Source: Candidatus Pelagibacter sp. TMED118
GTDB lineage: Bacteria; Pseudomonadota; Alphaproteobacteria; Pelagibacterales; Pelagibacteraceae
Length of the DNA: 39,930 bases
Assembly: GCA_002170205.2 (NCBI GenBank)
Contig: NHFT02000002.1
Span: 1-39,930, forward strand
Direction of reading: 5' to 3'
Under the pieces are notes generated by a model, which was not told the DNA's origin, did no database searches, and worked only from the letters and a program-made list of their open reading frames with translations. This document shows positions 1 through 7,572 of the stretch, piece after piece (positions within the stretch are counted from its first letter, which is position 1; every line of letters begins with the position of its first letter). Made by a program: the position numbers and the translations under genes.

Positions 1-110
1 ACTAGTTCTTCCTATAGAGCCGTGGTAGACCACCACGTTGATAGGCTGGATGTGGAAGCGCAGTAATGCGTGCAGCTGACCAGTACTAATAACTCAATTG
101 GCTTGATTTA
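1..110 (+). rRNA. rrl: 23S ribosomal RNA, 3' end (partial)
   Basis: The sequence matches the conserved last part of bacterial 23S rRNA: the GTTGATAGGCTGG stretch, AAGCGCAGTAATGCGTGCAGC, CAGTACTAAT and a final GGCTTGATTT that corresponds to the GGCTTAACCT end of E. coli 23S. The 5' part lies outside the window. The exact mature 3' end (about 108-110) is judged by that alignment. No 5S rRNA follows; a protein gene on the opposite strand ends only about 45 bases downstream. Confidence 0.95.
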
Positions 111-154
111 TGCACTGAAAAAAATTTTTTGAATACTTAAAGATAATTTACAAA

Positions 155-592
155 CTAAATTGTATCTTCTACTAACTGAACATAATTAAAATCTGGATCG
201 AAAAAAAAGCAGGTTTTTACAGGATCAAAATCTGATTTTAGTGGTGGTGATACAAATTCTACTTTTAATTTTTTTAATCTTTTAAAATATAAATCTATTT
301 TCTTTACTGTGAAGCATATGTGCATTTGTTTGATTTTGTCAAACTTTTCGATTTTAATTTTTCTAATTTTTTTTGAATCCGTGAATTCAATTAGTTCTAT
401 GTATGTCTTATCTGGTAAATCAATTTTTACAACTTTTGCTACTCTTCTCTTGTCACCTATTAATTTATTAAAATATTCTCCTTTCTCTATCAATTTTTTT
501 TTAAGTTTTAGACCCAAAAATTTTGTGTAGAATTTTGAAGAGATTTTTAAATCCCTAACAATTATTCCGACATGTCTAGTTTTTGTAATCAA
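155..592 (-). CDS. VOC (glyoxalase/bleomycin-resistance fold) family protein
   Basis: This 145-residue protein has the paired beta-alpha-beta-beta-beta modules of the vicinal oxygen chelate superfamily. Motifs seen are RHVGI near the N-terminus, YIELIEF at about 64-70, MHICFTV at 90-96 and YVQLVED near the end. The expected metal ligands fall at H7, E66 and H91; the fourth position is Q139 where family members usually have Glu. The substrate cannot be told. The gene points towards the 23S rRNA and is divergent from the small gene at 658. A homologous protein is encoded at 19395-19826, inside a sugar-synthesis operon, which suggests a role in the same chemistry (inference). Confidence 0.8.
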   Translation of the reverse strand: MITKTRHVGIIVRDLKISSKFYTKFLGLKLKKKLIEKGEYFNKLIGDKRRVAKVVKIDLPDKTYIELIEFTDSKKIRKIKIEKFDKIKQMHICFTVKKIDLYFKRLKKLKVEFVSPPLKSDFDPVKTCFFFDPDFNYVQLVEDTI

Positions 593-657
593 TTTAAATA
601 GTATTATTTTTAAAAATTCATTGAATGTATAGCAATTTTTTAATAACTAATAAACAT

Positions 658-861
658 ATGAAAAAGAAAAATAATATAAAATCGTACTTAAAAATTATTA
701 AACAAATAGAAAAAGTAAGATCAAAAAATAATAAAAATTGGATGGATCTGTATAGATTAGCTTTTTCAGTGGCTCCTGATAAATCAATGGTGATTGTAAA
801 AAAAATTTTATCCGAGGACAAAAAAATTACTAATTTGGCGAAAAAATTAACTTTTAAATAA
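658..861 (+). CDS. Small conserved-looking hypothetical protein
   Basis: A 67-residue basic protein of unknown function. The central segment, IEKVRSKNNKNWMDLYRLAF followed by a short helix and DKKITNLAKKL, reads as two amphipathic helices around a WMDL motif. From memory only, similar short proteins with an NxNWMDxxRLAF-type core occur in marine bacterial polysaccharide loci. An upstream in-frame ATG at 625 would add 11 residues (MYSNFLITNKH). I prefer the ATG at 658 because the extension looks non-conserved. There is no signal peptide, membrane segment or catalytic motif. Confidence 0.65.
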   Translation: MKKKNNIKSYLKIIKQIEKVRSKNNKNWMDLYRLAFSVAPDKSMVIVKKILSEDKKITNLAKKLTFK

Positions 862-1092
862 TTTTATACACATAGATTTATACACAGGCAAATTAGGTTT
901 TTTGAACTAATTTAATGTTTTTTAATACTACTAATCTTGAGAACTAAATTAAAAAAAGTAATATTTAAAATAATAAAAAATTTATCAATATATGAATCTT
1001 AAATAAAGTTTGATTATAAAAAAAATTTATCAAGAAAATATAAAAATATAAACTGGAAATTGGACTGTAGCGACAAAAATTTACCCTAAATA
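862..1092. other. Convergent intergenic region, A+T-rich
   Basis: This is the longest stretch without an annotated gene. It separates the 3' ends of the small plus-strand gene and the minus-strand asparagine-synthase block. It holds a possible weak terminator at 890-922 and a 28-codon open stretch at 1003-1089 (see findings) that may be the tail of a lost gene. I see no tRNA or other RNA gene in it. Confidence 0.6.
890..922 (+). terminator. Possible weak intrinsic terminator
   Basis: AAATTAG at 890-896 and CTAATTT at 907-913 form a 7-bp inverted repeat around a 10-base loop, followed by a T-rich run. It lies just after the stop of the small gene ending at 861. The stem has only one G:C pair, so it is weak, and such repeats are common by chance in this composition. 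Confidence 0.3.
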
Positions 1093-2274
1093 TTAAGTTA
1101 ACATTTTTTGAAGTCCGATTAGGCTGTATAGATTATATTGCTTCCCTTTTTTAATTTTTTTTAAATTTTGAGTCAACTTGTCGATATCTATAATTTTTTC
1201 TAACTTCTCTAAATATAAATTACTTTTCAAATTATTAATAATTTTATCCTCATTTATCATTTTTGAAACAGGAGCATGAAAACCTATTTTATTAGAATAT
1301 GCGTGATTAGTTGAGGTATATTTTACTAAAAGCTCTTTAAGCTGGTGTTTACCCATGTTTGCATCAAATTTATTTTTTTTTATGTTAAAATTGAGGAAGT
1401 TTTTTAACTTAAATGAAAATGCAAATTTTATATATTCTTTATCTAGAAAAGGGCTTAAATGCTTGTAATTAAAACTTTTTGAAACTTTTTCGAACATTTC
1501 ATAATGTTGATTTGTTACGGTGCAATAAGCAAGTATTCTCTGTGCTTCTAGCAGATCTTTGTTTATCTCCGCAATTTTTTTATATAATAATTTTCTTTTT
1601 ATAATTACATTATTAAGTAATTCAATTCCAAGGGAGTTTAAAACTTTTTCATAAAAGTCAAAATTATAATTTGTATCAATTTTTTCTAAAGCATCTTGAG
1701 TTTTTAAAGAAGATAATCTCTTAAAAAACTTTAAATTATATTTTTCCATACCATAAAAAAGTTCATCTGGCCCTGATCCAGTCATTAAAATCCTATTTTT
1801 ATAGTTTTTAAAAAAATTGATCGAGTAAAACAACGTGGGAGCATAAGTATTTCCAAAATAATTTTTTTTAAATGATAAATTCATTCCGTAAATATAATTT
1901 TTAGATGATATTTTTACTTTCTTAATTTTGAAATTTTGAAATTTTTTAAGTGAATGAATTTTATGTAAATCATTAAGTTTATGATTTGGGTAATAATTAT
2001 TAATTCCTATAAACTTTTTTTTTTCATCATTTAAAAAGCACACCAAAAGAGAACTATCAACTCCACCTGAGCATAGCAAATTTATATTATTAGTATTATA
2101 TATGGATTTATTAACAACTTTTTTTGTTAAAAATTCAAAATCTTGTAATTTAAAATTAGTTTTTTCTAAGAAAAAAGATTCAATTGGTAATCCATTTTTG
2201 ATTCCTGGAAGGTTTATCTTTTTTTCAATATTATCATGATAAATAGCATATTCTAAAATTTTGTCTAAATTCAT
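1093..2274 (-). CDS. Asparagine synthase-domain protein without glutaminase domain
   Basis: A 393-residue protein with the ATP-pyrophosphatase (PP-loop) motif SGGVDSS at 69-75 and a downstream GSGPDELFYG motif, both typical of the asparagine synthetase C-terminal domain. It lacks the N-terminal Cys2 glutaminase domain; only about 65 unrelated residues precede the PP-loop. It starts one base after the stop of the full-length AsnB-type gene, so the two are probably co-translated. In polysaccharide loci such enzymes (Francisella WbtH, Pseudomonas WbpS) are implicated in amidating uronic acids; that use here is inference. It could draw ammonia from the partner glutaminase or activate a carboxylate for another amine. 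Confidence 0.85.
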   Translation of the reverse strand: MNLDKILEYAIYHDNIEKKINLPGIKNGLPIESFFLEKTNFKLQDFEFLTKKVVNKSIYNTNNINLLCSGGVDSSLLVCFLNDEKKKFIGINNYYPNHKLNDLHKIHSLKKFQNFKIKKVKISSKNYIYGMNLSFKKNYFGNTYAPTLFYSINFFKNYKNRILMTGSGPDELFYGMEKYNLKFFKRLSSLKTQDALEKIDTNYNFDFYEKVLNSLGIELLNNVIIKRKLLYKKIAEINKDLLEAQRILAYCTVTNQHYEMFEKVSKSFNYKHLSPFLDKEYIKFAFSFKLKNFLNFNIKKNKFDANMGKHQLKELLVKYTSTNHAYSNKIGFHAPVSKMINEDKIINNLKSNLYLEKLEKIIDIDKLTQNLKKIKKGKQYNLYSLIGLQKMLT

Positions 2275-2275
2275 C

Positions 2276-3943
2276 TTACATATTCTGTTTTAAAAAAATT
2301 CCAATATTAAGAAGCACCCATTTAATTTCATTGTTATTTTGTATGCTTTTGTTAATTGAAAATCCATGATTTTTAAAAAAGGTAACAGCAATATCTATAT
2401 ATTTTTTAAATTTCTTTTTATCAGAGTTATATAATTTTAAAAGTGGAATAAAGAAACCAATTTTTTTTTTTTTATTTACTAATTTAAAAATCTTCATATC
2501 AAAAAACTGTTTTAAAAAAATTTGTTTTTTTAATCTAGCCTTGGAAGGAATTAATTTTATTAAATTAATGTCTAAAAAAGGACATCTTATTTCTACTGAG
2601 TTTTTCATTGAGACTCTATCATTTCTTTTTAACAACGTTAGCATATGGGTTTTTATTTCAAGTTCTCTGGAAAAAAAATTGGAACTTAGAGCCTTTTTTC
2701 TTAAAAAAAATAATTTAGTTTTGGAATTTATTTTTTTAAAAATCTCTAAATTTTCTTTATTTAAAAGTAATTTATTAAGTGTTCCCTTTCTAATAAAAGA
2801 TTTAAATGCAAAGCTGTTTTTATTTCTTTTATGATAATGATTATATCCAAAAAATAAATCATCAGCTCCCTCGCCAGTTATTAAAACTTTATCAATTTTT
2901 TTTGCTTCTTTGCATATTAAATCTACACCAATAGAATTAGGATGTTCTAGTGGTGCATCGTAATATTTTATTATTTTTTCAAGATTTGATAATTTTAAAT
3001 TTTTAGGATTAATTATGTGTACTTTGCTATTTAAAGTGTCTGCAATTTTTTTTGCAATTAAAGTCTCATTATTTTTCTTGTTAAAACCTATACTTATTGC
3101 ACGATCAAAGTTTTTTATATTTGTGTTTTTTTTTATCAAATTGAGTATAAGTGCAGAATCAAATCCCGAGGATAAAGCTAGTTGAGTTTTTACATCACAT
3201 TGATTTCTTTTTTGAATAGACTTAATAAATGTTTCTCTAAAACTTTTGTTTAAATTTTCTTTATTTACCTTTTTAAACAAACTTTGATTGTAATATTTTG
3301 TCCAAGTTTTATTTGTTTTCAAATTCCATTTTTTAAGATCGAATTGAAGTTGTGCACCTGGTGGAATTGATTTTATATTTTTATAAAAAGTTTTATCAAA
3401 GTGAATGTTTTTATAAAAGAAATATTCAAATATACTTTTTTCTTCAATTTCTTTTTTTATAAAATTAAATATTCCTTTTTCTTCTGATGAAATTATAAAC
3501 TTGTCGTTATCTTTATAAAAAAATAATGGTTTTTTTCCCAAAATATCCCTAGAAAAATAAATCTTATTTTTTTTTTTATCAAGATAAGCATAAGAATAAA
3601 ATCCTGAAAAATTTTTTAGAAGATTTAAATTCTTTTTTTTACAAAGTAGATTAAATAAAAATTTTGTATCGCTATTTTCTGAATAATTTAGGTCAAATTT
3701 TTGTGATAAAAAATTATAGTCGTAAATTTCCCCATTATAAGCAAATATATAGTTTTGATTTTCCATAGGTTGATTACTTTCAGCTGAAAGATCTACAATT
3801 GATAATCTCCAATGATTTATTAAAATGTTTTTAAATTTAATTGTATTAAAAAAATCAGGACCCCTATGATCTAAAATTTTTTTATCAATAAATTTTTTTT
3901 TATATTTATTTTTTTTTGAAACAAAAATTGTAAAACCGCACAT
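2276..3943 (-). CDS. asnB: Asparagine synthetase (glutamine-hydrolysing) family protein
   Basis: A 555-residue class II amidotransferase. The N-terminal glutaminase domain begins MCGF with catalytic Cys2 and carries HRGPD at 26-30, NGEIYDY from 70 and SRDILGKKPL near 131. The synthase domain has a PP-loop, SSGFDSA, at 258-264 (a variant of SGGxDS) and GEGADDLFFGY at 357-367. The length is near that of bacterial AsnB. It could make asparagine, but its place between a GNAT gene and a second synthase-domain gene in a sugar locus favours amidation of a sugar carboxylate (inference). Its 5' end overlaps the upstream GNAT gene by 38 bases, suggesting translational coupling. A 13-T run at 2461-2473 is in frame. 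Confidence 0.9.
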   Translation of the reverse strand: MCGFTIFVSKKNKYKKKFIDKKILDHRGPDFFNTIKFKNILINHWRLSIVDLSAESNQPMENQNYIFAYNGEIYDYNFLSQKFDLNYSENSDTKFLFNLLCKKKNLNLLKNFSGFYSYAYLDKKKNKIYFSRDILGKKPLFFYKDNDKFIISSEEKGIFNFIKKEIEEKSIFEYFFYKNIHFDKTFYKNIKSIPPGAQLQFDLKKWNLKTNKTWTKYYNQSLFKKVNKENLNKSFRETFIKSIQKRNQCDVKTQLALSSGFDSALILNLIKKNTNIKNFDRAISIGFNKKNNETLIAKKIADTLNSKVHIINPKNLKLSNLEKIIKYYDAPLEHPNSIGVDLICKEAKKIDKVLITGEGADDLFFGYNHYHKRNKNSFAFKSFIRKGTLNKLLLNKENLEIFKKINSKTKLFFLRKKALSSNFFSRELEIKTHMLTLLKRNDRVSMKNSVEIRCPFLDINLIKLIPSKARLKKQIFLKQFFDMKIFKLVNKKKKIGFFIPLLKLYNSDKKKFKKYIDIAVTFFKNHGFSINKSIQNNNEIKWVLLNIGIFLKQNM

Positions 3944-4457
3944 AAGAAAGTTTCATTATATAATATTTTTTTCTAATATCACTAATTTTAAACCCTAACT
4001 TGTTATTTAAATTTATATTCTTGTAATTTTGTGTTGAAGTTACAGCATAAATAGTTTTTTTTTTAAAATAATTAAAAAAGAAATCGATTAACCTTATCGT
4101 CCCTTTTTTTGCAATTCCTTTACCTAAAAACTTCTTATTTAAAATAGATTTTCCAATTTCGTATCCAATAATGGTTTTTTTAATACTAAATAATCCAATT
4201 ATTTTTTTTGTATTTTTACATATCAATATGAAATCAATTATTTTTTTATTTTTATAATTTTTGACATAGCTTAAATGTTTTTCATAGGTAATATTATAAT
4301 TAGTTTTAAGATTTTTTCTTATTCGGGCACTACTTATGAGTTTATAGAAACTTTTATGATTGATTTGAGAAAAATTTATAAATCTAAAATTTTTAAATGG
4401 TTTTGGTGTTATTTTTTTGTATAAAATTTTTTCTTTTAATTTAAGAAAAGCTGACAT
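3906..4457 (-). CDS. GNAT family N-acetyltransferase (PseH-like candidate)
   Basis: A 183-residue protein with the GNAT acetyl-CoA-binding pattern: a beta strand IGLFSIKKTIIGYEIGKSIL, then a loop-helix FLGKGIAKKGTIRL (the Q/RxxGxG/A region), and a late NLNNKLGFK motif. The N-terminal part, with a THLxFIxxL-like helix, resembles PseH, which acetylates the 4-amino group of the UDP-linked pseudaminic acid precursor. It is divergent from pseI with only 44 bases between, which supports that role. The PseH assignment is inference; other sugar N-acetyltransferases look alike. It is the first gene of the minus-strand block and overlaps asnB. Confidence 0.75.
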   Translation of the reverse strand: MSAFLKLKEKILYKKITPKPFKNFRFINFSQINHKSFYKLISSARIRKNLKTNYNITYEKHLSYVKNYKNKKIIDFILICKNTKKIIGLFSIKKTIIGYEIGKSILNKKFLGKGIAKKGTIRLIDFFFNYFKKKTIYAVTSTQNYKNINLNNKLGFKISDIRKKYYIMKLSYVRFYNFCFKKK

Positions 4458-4501
4458 AATTATATATCCTTATAAATAATATTATATTAAAATATAAAAT
4501 A
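4458..4501. promoter_or_regulatory. Divergent promoter region (GNAT / pseI)
   Basis: The 44 bases between two divergent start codons are nearly pure A/T (TATAAATAATATTATATT). They must hold the start signals for both blocks unless the promoters lie inside the genes. Several TATAAT-like hexamers are visible, but in this composition no single one can be chosen. Confidence 0.4.
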
Positions 4502-5575
4502 ATGTCAGACTATTTTAAAAATTTAGTAAATAAGAATAATAAAAAATTTTTATTTATTGCAGAGTTGTCCGCAAACCATGGAGGTAACTTTAAAAATGCT
4601 ATTAAGTTGATCAAGTTAGCAAAAAAAAATCGTGTAGACTTTGTCAAATTTCAAACTTATGAAAAAAATTCAATGACTATTAATTCAAAACAAAAAAGTT
4701 TTTCTATTAAAGGTGGAATATGGAAAAATATGAATCTTTGGAAACTTTATGGAAAGGCAGAAACACCTTATCATTGGCAGAAGAGATTATTCAATTTTGC
4801 AACTAAGCAAAAAATAAAAGCTTTTAGTACTCCATTTGATGAAACGGGTGTTGAAATTCTTAAAAAATTAAATTGCAAAATTATTAAGATTGCTTCACTT
4901 GAAACAACAGATTTTCCTTTAGTTGATAAAATTTCAAAACTTAAAAAGCCAGTTATATTTTCTACTGGTACATCAAATTTGATGGAAATAGAAATGACTT
5001 ATAATTATCTAAAAAAAAAGGGTGTCAAAGACATTGCAATATTATACTGTGTTAGCAATTATCCTTCAAATTATAAAGATTTTAGTTTTAATAATATAAA
5101 AATATTAAAAAAGAAATTTAATTGTGTAATTGGTTTTTCAGATCATTCTAATAATAATGATGTAATGAAGTCTGCCATTGCTGCTGGGGCTGAAATTATT
5201 GAAAAACATGTGAAGCTCGATAACAATAAAGACACGCCTGACAAAGAGTTTTCAATTGAGATAAACAAAGTAAAGAATTTAATTTTTGATTTAAAAAAAA
5301 TAAAATTTATGAATAGAAATTTAAATAAGTATTTTTTATCTAAAAATGAGTTAAATAATAAAAAATTTAGAAGGTCAATTTATGTTTTTGATACTATACG
5401 CAAGGATGAAAAAATAAATTTTTTAAATATTAAATGCTTAAGGCCACTAAAAGGCATTACTCCTAAAAATTATAATTCGTTAATAAATATGAAATCACCA
5501 AAAAATTTAAAATACGGTGAACCGATTAATGAAAAACTTTATAAAGAAATATTAATTTACAACCGAAAGAATTAA
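4502..5575 (+). CDS. pseI: Pseudaminic acid synthase
   Basis: A 357-residue NeuB-family synthase that would condense phosphoenolpyruvate with 2,4-diacetamido-2,4,6-trideoxy-altrose to give pseudaminic acid. The TIM barrel starts with AELSANHGG at 20-28. The likely metal ligands are H215 in GFSDHS and H236 in EKH. The SAF (antifreeze-like) domain follows, with KFRRSIYV near 288-295. The segment IKGGIWKNMNLWKLYGKAETPYHW strongly resembles the PseI type (IKGGLW...LYESAKTPYEWH in Campylobacter, recalled), not NeuB or LegI. It is the first gene of the plus-strand block and is followed after 3 bases by pseC. Confidence 0.9.
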   Translation: MSDYFKNLVNKNNKKFLFIAELSANHGGNFKNAIKLIKLAKKNRVDFVKFQTYEKNSMTINSKQKSFSIKGGIWKNMNLWKLYGKAETPYHWQKRLFNFATKQKIKAFSTPFDETGVEILKKLNCKIIKIASLETTDFPLVDKISKLKKPVIFSTGTSNLMEIEMTYNYLKKKGVKDIAILYCVSNYPSNYKDFSFNNIKILKKKFNCVIGFSDHSNNNDVMKSAIAAGAEIIEKHVKLDNNKDTPDKEFSIEINKVKNLIFDLKKIKFMNRNLNKYFLSKNELNNKKFRRSIYVFDTIRKDEKINFLNIKCLRPLKGITPKNYNSLINMKSPKNLKYGEPINEKLYKEILIYNRKN

Positions 5576-5578
5576 AGC

Positions 5579-6721
5579 ATGCATAAAGCATTACCTTATG
5601 GAAAACAATTCATAGATAGTAACGATATTAATGAAGTTGTTAGAACGCTCAAAAAAGATAAAATTACAACCGGTCCCTTGGTGCTTTCATTTGAAAAGAA
5701 GATAAAAAATTTTCTTAAATGTAAATTTGCACTTGTTTGCAATAGTGGAACTTCAGCTATTTATCTTGCATTTAAAGCTATCAAAGTCAAAAAGGGGGAT
5801 ATCATAATCATGCCAACTGTAAATTTTATTTCTTCATACAATGTCTCAAAATCTTTTGGTGCAAAGATTTATTTAGCTGATGTTGACAAATTTACAGGTC
5901 AAATTTCACCTAAAAGTGTCGAAGATTGTTGTAAAAAATTTAAACTAAAAAAAGTAAAGGCTATTATTTTAATGTATAATGGTGGTTATCCTTATTTTTC
6001 AGACCAATTTTTAAAATTAAAAAAAAAATATAATTGTAAAATTATAGAGGACGCCTGTCATGCATTTGGAGCAGAATATAAAAGCAAAAATAATAAATTT
6101 AAAATTGGAAGCTGTAAACATAGCGATGTGTGTACTTTTTCCTTTCATCCTGTTAAAACTATAACAACTGGGGAGGGTGGAGCTATATCAACAAATTCTA
6201 GGGAACTTTATGATAAAATGAGACTTTTTAGGTCGCATGGCATCGAGAGAAAAAAAAATCAGCACTGGAAATACAACATCAATAATTCAGGACTGAACTT
6301 CAGATTAACCGATTTTCAATGTGCGTTAGGAATATCACAATTATCAAAGGTAAATAAATTTTTGACAAAAAGAAAAAAAATTGCATTGATTTACAGAAAA
6401 AAACTTAAAGAATTAAAACAAATAGAAATAATTAATCACAACGCAAATTATATTTCATCCAACCACCTATTCTTAATGCATATAAAAAATTTTTCACTTG
6501 AGAAGAAAAATAAATTTATAAAATATATGTTGAAAAATAAAATCGTTTTACAATATCATTATATTCCAATTTATAAATTTAAAGTTTACAGAGGTAATCA
6601 CATAAAAAAAAATTCAGAAACTTATTATAAAAATACAGTAAGTTTACCGATATATTATTCACTAAGTGCTAATGATCAAAATTATATTGTAAAAAAAATA
6701 AAATCTTTTTTTAATAAATAA
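5579..6721 (+). CDS. pseC: PLP-dependent aminotransferase of the DegT/DnrJ/EryC1 family (PseC)
   Basis: A 380-residue sugar aminotransferase. It shows SGTSA at 56-60 (phosphate binding), EDACHAFGA at 157-165 and the PLP lysine K193 in SFHPVKTITTGEGG. The N-terminus, ALPYGKQFIDSNDINEV with TTGP, matches the PseC pattern; PseC transaminates the 4-keto sugar made by PseB. The length fits the family. Its stop overlaps the start of the next gene by one base (TAATG). Placed directly after pseI and in the same operon as pseB, the assignment is firm. Confidence 0.9.
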   Translation: MHKALPYGKQFIDSNDINEVVRTLKKDKITTGPLVLSFEKKIKNFLKCKFALVCNSGTSAIYLAFKAIKVKKGDIIIMPTVNFISSYNVSKSFGAKIYLADVDKFTGQISPKSVEDCCKKFKLKKVKAIILMYNGGYPYFSDQFLKLKKKYNCKIIEDACHAFGAEYKSKNNKFKIGSCKHSDVCTFSFHPVKTITTGEGGAISTNSRELYDKMRLFRSHGIERKKNQHWKYNINNSGLNFRLTDFQCALGISQLSKVNKFLTKRKKIALIYRKKLKELKQIEIINHNANYISSNHLFLMHIKNFSLEKKNKFIKYMLKNKIVLQYHYIPIYKFKVYRGNHIKKNSETYYKNTVSLPIYYSLSANDQNYIVKKIKSFFNK

Positions 6722-7572
6722 TGAAAAAAATTGTTCTCGGTACAGCTAATTTGTATGTTAAGTATGGGTTGTCAAATTTTAAGCATAAAAAAAAATTTTT
6801 TAGTAAAAAAATAATTAATCAACTAATTAGAAGTAAGATTAAATTTATAGATACATCACCAAATTATAGATCATCCCTTGATGCGGATAATTTTAAGAAA
6901 TTTGAGGTTATAACAAAAATAAAATTACCAAAAAAAAATTCTAAGATTTTTATTAATAATTTAGAGGAAAAAATTAAAATTGAATTAAAAAAAAATAGAA
7001 AAGAAAATTTTTACGCAATATTATTTCATAATTCAAAAGATTTGTATTCAAAGTTTGGAAAAACTTTTCTAAAAAAAATTAAATTTCTTAAGAAAAAAAA
7101 ATATTTTAAAAAAATTGGAATATCGATTTACGATCCAAAAGAATTAAAAAAAATATTTAACTTATTTAAGCCAGAAATTGTACAATTTCCAATTAACATT
7201 TTTGATCAAAGAATGGTTGATGAAGGAGCACTTGATTACCTTAAAAAAAGAAAAATTATTACACAAGCTAGATCAATTTTTTTACAAGGTTTGTTGTTAA
7301 AAAAAGGAACTTTTTTGAACAAAAAAGTGAATAAATGTATGTCTACTAAAATAAACAAATTTCAACAGTGGTGTGATAACAAAAAAATATCTCAATTAGA
7401 TGCTTGTGTATCTTTTATTAAACAAACAAAAAAAATTGATTTAGTAACTGTTGGATTTGAAAATTTGAAACAAATAAATCAAATTATTTCCTCATTTAAA
7501 AAAGAAAAAAAAATTGAATACAAAGAATTGTATATTCGAGATAAAAATATTATAGACCCTAGAAAATGGTAG
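6721..7572 (+). CDS. Aldo/keto reductase family protein
   Basis: A 283-residue protein on the aldo/keto reductase TIM-barrel plan. The catalytic tetrad can be placed at D44 and Y49 (DTSPNY), K66 (VITKIK) and H103 (LFHNSKD). Late motifs EIVQFPINIFDQR and TQARSIFLQGLL match the family. It would reduce a sugar ketone or aldehyde with NADPH. Within a pse operon it may act with the following aminotransferase fusion on the ulosonic acid or its precursor (inference). It overlaps pseC by one base and the next gene by 7. It is very lysine-rich. Confidence 0.85.
   Translation: MKKIVLGTANLYVKYGLSNFKHKKKFFSKKIINQLIRSKIKFIDTSPNYRSSLDADNFKKFEVITKIKLPKKNSKIFINNLEEKIKIELKKNRKENFYAILFHNSKDLYSKFGKTFLKKIKFLKKKKYFKKIGISIYDPKELKKIFNLFKPEIVQFPINIFDQRMVDEGALDYLKKRKIITQARSIFLQGLLLKKGTFLNKKVNKCMSTKINKFQQWCDNKKISQLDACVSFIKQTKKIDLVTVGFENLKQINQIISSFKKEKKIEYKELYIRDKNIIDPRKW

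Noticed and set aside
117..131. A-run followed by T-run after the 23S gene as a terminator
   Set aside because: A7T6 has no G:C stem and almost no loop, so it cannot be called an intrinsic terminator; it may simply reflect base composition.
110..660. A 5S rRNA or tRNA gene next to the 23S
   Set aside because: No 5S-like conserved stretches or tRNA arms are visible in this interval on either strand.
2541..2834. A 97-codon plus-strand frame inside asnB
   Set aside because: It is antisense to the conserved synthase domain, with no start signal and no recognisable motif. Similar shadows within other genes (for example 29896-30255 and 32561-32938) were dropped for the same reason.
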